From Fodinibius halophilus (lineage in GTDB: Bacteria; Bacteroidota; Rhodothermia; Balneolales; Balneolaceae), in NCBI RefSeq assembly GCF_011059105.1, contig NZ_JAALLS010000004.1:124001-188000 (forward strand): DNA of 64,000 nucleotides, written 5' to 3'. Within the stretch, counting starts at the first letter, position 1; every line of letters starts with the position of its first letter. Below are positions 60,713 to 64,000 of the stretch, in pieces. Made by a program: the position numbers and the translations under genes. The notes below the pieces were generated by a model, which ran no database searches, was not told where the DNA came from, and saw nothing but the letters and a program-made list of their open reading frames with translations.

Positions 60713-62431
60713 CTAATCTAATGAAGTAGAAGCAGCTTCTTCGCCTTCAGGAGCATATTCTTCGGGATCGGGTATTTTACCAAACTTGAAAATAATACCT
60801 ACTATTATTGCCACGCCTAAGGGATAAATAACCCACCAAGGAATGCCGACAACCAGCATCCCAATCATACTCAAAATACTTATTACTCCCACTATCATCG
60901 CATAAGGCAACTGGGTATTCACGTGCTCCACGTGATCGCACTGGGTTGCAATGGAACTCAAAATGGTGGTATCCGAAATAGGAGAACAGTGGTCGCCCCA
61001 AACCGAACCGGCCAGTACCGAACTCACACTTGCATAGATAATTTCAGCTGTAATATCGTAAGGCAGTCCCGTATTATTGCCGATCTCCCAAGCCAGAGGT
61101 ACAACCAAGGGCATCAAAATTCCCATTGTCCCCCAACTGGAACCGGTAGCAAAAGCAGTAAGAGCAGAAAGCACCAGTACAATAGCAGGCAGCCAATAAG
61201 CATTCAGAGTTTCTCCAAATACATTCATCAGGTAATCAGCTGTACCTAGCTCAACTGTTATAGCACTTAGTGCCCAAGCCAGTACCAAAATCAATAACCC
61301 ATCAAACATGGTATGCATCCCTTCCATCATGCCTTCCAACATCTCTTCAATCTCCAACAGGTTACGAGCCAGCGTCATCACAATAGCAACGGCAATAGAT
61401 ATAAGTGATCCCCAAAGCAGTGCTTTATACGAATCTGCAGTCTCAATAATACTCTGGACAGAATCTCCTGTCCCCGTAATAAATAACCCAGCTACCGTTC
61501 CAAAAATAAGCGTTAAGATCGGGATAGCAGCATTGGTCCAGTGCGATACTTTCTTTGTTTCTTCATCATCTTCAATCTTGTCTTTCCACAGATTGTAAGT
61601 ATCTAGCTTAGGATTGTGCTTGGCCTTATACAGGTTAATACGCGCTGTCAGCATCGTAGCAAAATCGCGCCCCGACCATGCAATAAGGATCACAAAAAGA
61701 ATAGTAAAGAAGGCATAGAAGTTATAAGGCAAGGAATTAAGGAAAACCGCATAAGCCGACTCATTGAAGTTGGGCATCTTGGACTCTGCATCGGCGATAA
61801 ATCCTACCATGGCCCCAATCCAGGTACTTACCAGCGCAATAGTTGCAACAGGAGCTGCGGTGGCATCAACAAGGTAGGCGAGCTTGGCCCGGGAAATCCG
61901 GAGCTTATCGGTTAAGGGGCGCATCGTATTACCCACCACCATGGTATTGGCATAGTCATCAAAGAATACCACAAATCCCATTAGCGAGGTCATCAACTGC
62001 CCATGCACTTTGGTACGTACAAAATTGGTAATACGAGCGATAATACCGCGAGTCCCCCCGTTATCTGTAATGATCCCGACCATACCACCAATCAAAATGG
62101 TAAAGATGATAATACTCATATGACTGGTATCGGCTGTGGCTGGTACAATATATCCATCAAGTGCCGTAAAAAAACTGGTAAAAACACCTCCGAAACTCAG
62201 ATCCCCGGCCAAAAAGGCTCCGCACCAAATCCCCAAAAAGAGTGCAAATAATACTTGCCTAAAGATCAGTGCTATTCCGATAGCCACAAGAGGGGGCACA
62301 ATACTGAGCCAACTTCCCTTCGTGATACCGCTACTGGCAGCCTCTGCAGCATCAGGAGAGGCAAAACCAAAATTATAAAATAGAAATAGTGTTAACAGAC
62401 CTGCTACGAAAAATAGTGCTTTTCGCTTCAT
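60713..62431 (-). CDS. NhaC-family Na+/H+ antiporter
   Basis: 572 residues, about 12 helices, preceded by a cleavable or anchor helix (MKRKALFFVAGLLTLFLFYNFGFA). NhaC signatures include FFDDYANTMVVGNTMRPLTD near residue 155, ALTAFATGSSWGTMGILMPL near 425 and GDHCSPISDTTILSS near 480. It exchanges Na+ (or organic substrates in some members) for protons, and fits the halophilic character of the window. The C-terminus is acidic (PDPEEYAPEGEEA). It stands alone. Confidence 0.9.
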   Translation of the reverse strand: MKRKALFFVAGLLTLFLFYNFGFASPDAAEAASSGITKGSWLSIVPPLVAIGIALIFRQVLFALFLGIWCGAFLAGDLSFGGVFTSFFTALDGYIVPATADTSHMSIIIFTILIGGMVGIITDNGGTRGIIARITNFVRTKVHGQLMTSLMGFVVFFDDYANTMVVGNTMRPLTDKLRISRAKLAYLVDATAAPVATIALVSTWIGAMVGFIADAESKMPNFNESAYAVFLNSLPYNFYAFFTILFVILIAWSGRDFATMLTARINLYKAKHNPKLDTYNLWKDKIEDDEETKKVSHWTNAAIPILTLIFGTVAGLFITGTGDSVQSIIETADSYKALLWGSLISIAVAIVMTLARNLLEIEEMLEGMMEGMHTMFDGLLILVLAWALSAITVELGTADYLMNVFGETLNAYWLPAIVLVLSALTAFATGSSWGTMGILMPLVVPLAWEIGNNTGLPYDITAEIIYASVSSVLAGSVWGDHCSPISDTTILSSIATQCDHVEHVNTQLPYAMIVGVISILSMIGMLVVGIPWWVIYPLGVAIIVGIIFKFGKIPDPEEYAPEGEEAASTSLD

Positions 62432-62887
62432 TCGATACTTATTTGATTAACTATTTTCAGCTGAATGCTGGATTATCCTTAATTGATGAGTGAAAATACA
62501 ATCTCTATGCAAATTTGCCAGATTTTTTTGCGACTGATTTTTCATCTTTATAAAAAAAACGAAACAAATAGAATAAACCAGCATTTTTTTGTTCTATCTT
62601 CAAAAAAAATTAATACTGCGTTTCCTCTATTATCAGAAAGTATACACGCTATACTCAACGTAAATTGATAAGAAACTTTACAAAGCACTCTGATCGATAG
62701 TCCATTCCCTGCCTCCCTGATACCATGCTTCTTCGTAGCTTTTTAGCTGTACTAAATTCAATCCTTCTTCAATTCCTCAAAAAAATATAAAAAAGCTTTG
62801 GGGGTCCCCCTGCCACCAGTGTGTAACACAGTCTAAACGGACTAAAAAATGGTCTGTGATTCAACTTTCAATTAAATCTTTACTGTT
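62432..62887. promoter_or_regulatory. 456-base gap with possible metal-box half-sites
   Basis: No supported gene. A GGGGGTCCCCC palindrome lies near 62800, and GTCTAAACGGACTAAA at 62831-62846 holds two direct CTAAA half-sites 42 bases before the lipoprotein gene. These resemble half of the DtxR-like boxes but do not form a palindrome. Confidence 0.4.
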
Positions 62888-63880
62888 ATGAAATTTTCAA
62901 AGTTACTGTTTCTTATTACTTCACTGGCAATATTTAGTTTCTATGGATGTGCAGACAAAGGGCCTACAAATACTGATCCCGTTATTACGCCCCCATCAGC
63001 AGAAGAGTTTAATGCTCTCAAAGAAGCTGCCTGGGAATCCAGGAAACAAACCCACGACTTCGATGCTGAGGATGGCATCTCTTTCACATCTGAAAATGGT
63101 GTTGACTTAAATATCCCTTCGGGCTGCCTCACCCAAGATGGACAAGCAGCAAGTGGCTCAGCAACATTAGAATACGTTGAACTTTTTGAACGAAGTAACA
63201 TGCTTGTCACCAATAAACCTACAATGGGAGTAGACTCCACGGGTAACAAAAAGATGCTTGTCTCTGGTGGTTCATTTTTTATTGAAGCCACACAAAACGG
63301 AGAAGAACTGGAAGCATCCTGCAACAACATTCAGCTGGCCATTCCCACAGATTTAACAGGCGGACCTGACCCAGAAATGACACTATGGACCGGTACGGTT
63401 GATGAAGATGGTAACCTTGCCTGGGATGAAGAAGAAGGTAAACCGGGCGCAGGCGGTGACAACGGAAATCGCGTATTTACAGAAGGCAATACTTACTATG
63501 CGTTTCCACATGACTTTGGTGCTACCAATGTAGATCGGTTTTATTCTGATCCACGACCTAAAACCACACTGCAAGTTCGTCCCCCCGAAGGTTATGATGC
63601 TGAAAATTCAGCAGTGTATCTTTCTTACGACGGCGAAGGCAATGCGCTGGCTAACCTGGATACCTTTGATGAAAACAGCGGTATCTTCTCAGAGCATTAC
63701 GGGCAAATACCTGTGGGCTTAGAAATGCACGTTATTTTTGTAAGTGAAGAAGATGGACAATGGCGTTATGCAATTAAAGCAGTTACGGTAGAAGAAGATG
63801 ACATCTATACATTCACCATTGGAGAAACACAACTCGGATCTGAGCAGAACTTAACAGATGCGATAGCGAACCTTCCCTAA
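62888..63880 (+). CDS. Uncharacterised lipoprotein with ZU5-like N-terminal domain
   Basis: 330 residues, lipoprotein signal ending SFYGCADKG. Residues about 45-160 have a ZU5-like pattern: ISFTSENGVDLNIPSGCL, SGSATLEYVELFERSNML and LVSGGSFFIEATQNGEEL. The rest (160-320) is beta-rich and acidic with a Gly/Asp loop GKPGAGGDNGN. Such proteins are common surface lipoproteins in Bacteroidota and have no known function. The gene stands alone and is closed by a strong hairpin. Confidence 0.75.
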   Translation: MKFSKLLFLITSLAIFSFYGCADKGPTNTDPVITPPSAEEFNALKEAAWESRKQTHDFDAEDGISFTSENGVDLNIPSGCLTQDGQAASGSATLEYVELFERSNMLVTNKPTMGVDSTGNKKMLVSGGSFFIEATQNGEELEASCNNIQLAIPTDLTGGPDPEMTLWTGTVDEDGNLAWDEEEGKPGAGGDNGNRVFTEGNTYYAFPHDFGATNVDRFYSDPRPKTTLQVRPPEGYDAENSAVYLSYDGEGNALANLDTFDENSGIFSEHYGQIPVGLEMHVIFVSEEDGQWRYAIKAVTVEEDDIYTFTIGETQLGSEQNLTDAIANLP

Positions 63881-63913
63881 AAAGTACTTTTATCAAGAGC
63901 GACATCAATAAAA

Positions 63914-63945
63914 AAACCTGACAGGTGTTGAAACCTGTCAGGTTT
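63914..63945. terminator. Bidirectional terminator
   Basis: The perfect 13-base stem AAACCTGACAGGT / ACCTGTCAGGTTT has A-rich and T-rich flanks. It lies between the lipoprotein gene and the convergent gene at the right edge. Confidence 0.8.
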
Positions 63946-63964
63946 AATTTCTTGGTACTGAGAA

Positions 63965-64000
63965 TTAACCCAACTTCTCGATTGCAGTCTCGATTCGTCG
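63965..64000 (-). CDS. C-terminal end of a gene cut by the window edge
   Basis: The last 36 bases read on the minus strand as RRIETAIEKLG followed by TAA, in one open frame to the edge. The ending is like that of PLP-dependent aminotransferases and similar enzymes, but eleven residues are too few to name it. The hairpin at 63914 just beyond the stop supports a real gene end. Confidence 0.5.
   Translation of the reverse strand, partial: RRIETAIEKLG

Noticed and set aside
62483-62668. A 61-codon open frame before the last lipoprotein gene
   Set aside because: AT-rich, poly-Lys/Phe/Ile composition in a control region; no domain, no conserved pattern.
62831-62846. GTCTAAACGGACTAAA as a metal-regulator palindrome
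   Set aside because: The half-sites are direct repeats, not inverted, so it is not counted with the operator set.
1-64000. tRNA, rRNA, riboswitch or prophage genes
   Set aside because: No cloverleaf, rRNA signature, known riboswitch core or phage gene cluster could be recognised by eye on either strand.

Overview
The window looks like a chromosomal segment of a halophilic or marine member of the Bacteroidota/Balneolota lineage. The signs are Bacteroidota-type promoters (TTG near -33 and TAnnTTTG near -7), weak Shine-Dalgarno signals, many TonB-dependent receptors with an N-terminal carboxypeptidase-like domain, lipoproteins with acidic residues after the lipid Cys, and a DUF7282-type repeat lipoprotein of a kind common in halophiles. 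The genus is inference only. No rRNA, tRNA or intact CRISPR-cas locus was seen.

Region 1 (0-13.3 kb) handles reactive sulfur together with RND export. A minus-strand operon carries two YeeE/YedE half-transporters, a persulfide-dioxygenase-like MBL-rhodanese protein, a TauE-type exporter and two small rhodaneses. A second minus-strand operon carries a DUF302 protein, TolC, an RND adaptor, an RND pump, a small PII-like protein and a DUF2892 membrane protein. A plus-strand GntR/UTRA regulator and another DUF2892 gene follow. Both operon promoters have the same TTGACA-N17-TA architecture with an AATACAAG half-site over the -35. The regulator's own promoter carries a perfect AATACAA-C-TTGTATT palindrome, so one sulfur-linked regulon is proposed.

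Region 2 (13.4-19.7 kb) is a signalling block: a five-PAS NarL-type histidine kinase, its response regulator, a stand-alone receiver that has lost its catalytic residues, and a PAS protein with an intact HHRVKNN box but a wrecked ATPase domain. Region 3 (19.7-26.3 kb) is mixed: two solitary type I-E-like CRISPR repeat remnants, an orphan small gene, a PIN/antitoxin pair, a four-repeat DUF7282 lipoprotein and a Tricorn-like protease. Region 4 (26.4-34.6 kb) is a Cus-type metal efflux operon (CusA, CusC, CusB with heavy-metal and DUF3347 domains) ending in a PII gene. A palindromic repeat is read in frame at the start of the CusC gene. A decayed IS1595-type element with perfect inverted repeats follows.

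Region 5 (35.8-57.1 kb) is devoted to iron and heme acquisition. It holds an hmu-like unit (heme receptor, HmuY, exported CbiX-type chelatase), a DUF4198 protein, two xus-like loci (TonB receptor, DUF4374 lipoproteins, PepSY membrane protein; DUF4374 is duplicated in the first), a further TonB receptor with an exported thioredoxin, a DtxR/MntR-type regulator and a second exported thioredoxin. TTTAG...CTAAA palindromes lie upstream of three of the receptors, which suggests control by the DtxR protein. Region 6 (57.1-64 kb) holds a membrane SpoIIE-type phosphatase, an NRDE/TANGO2 protein, an NhaC-type antiporter, an unknown lipoprotein and the last codons of a gene running off the right edge.
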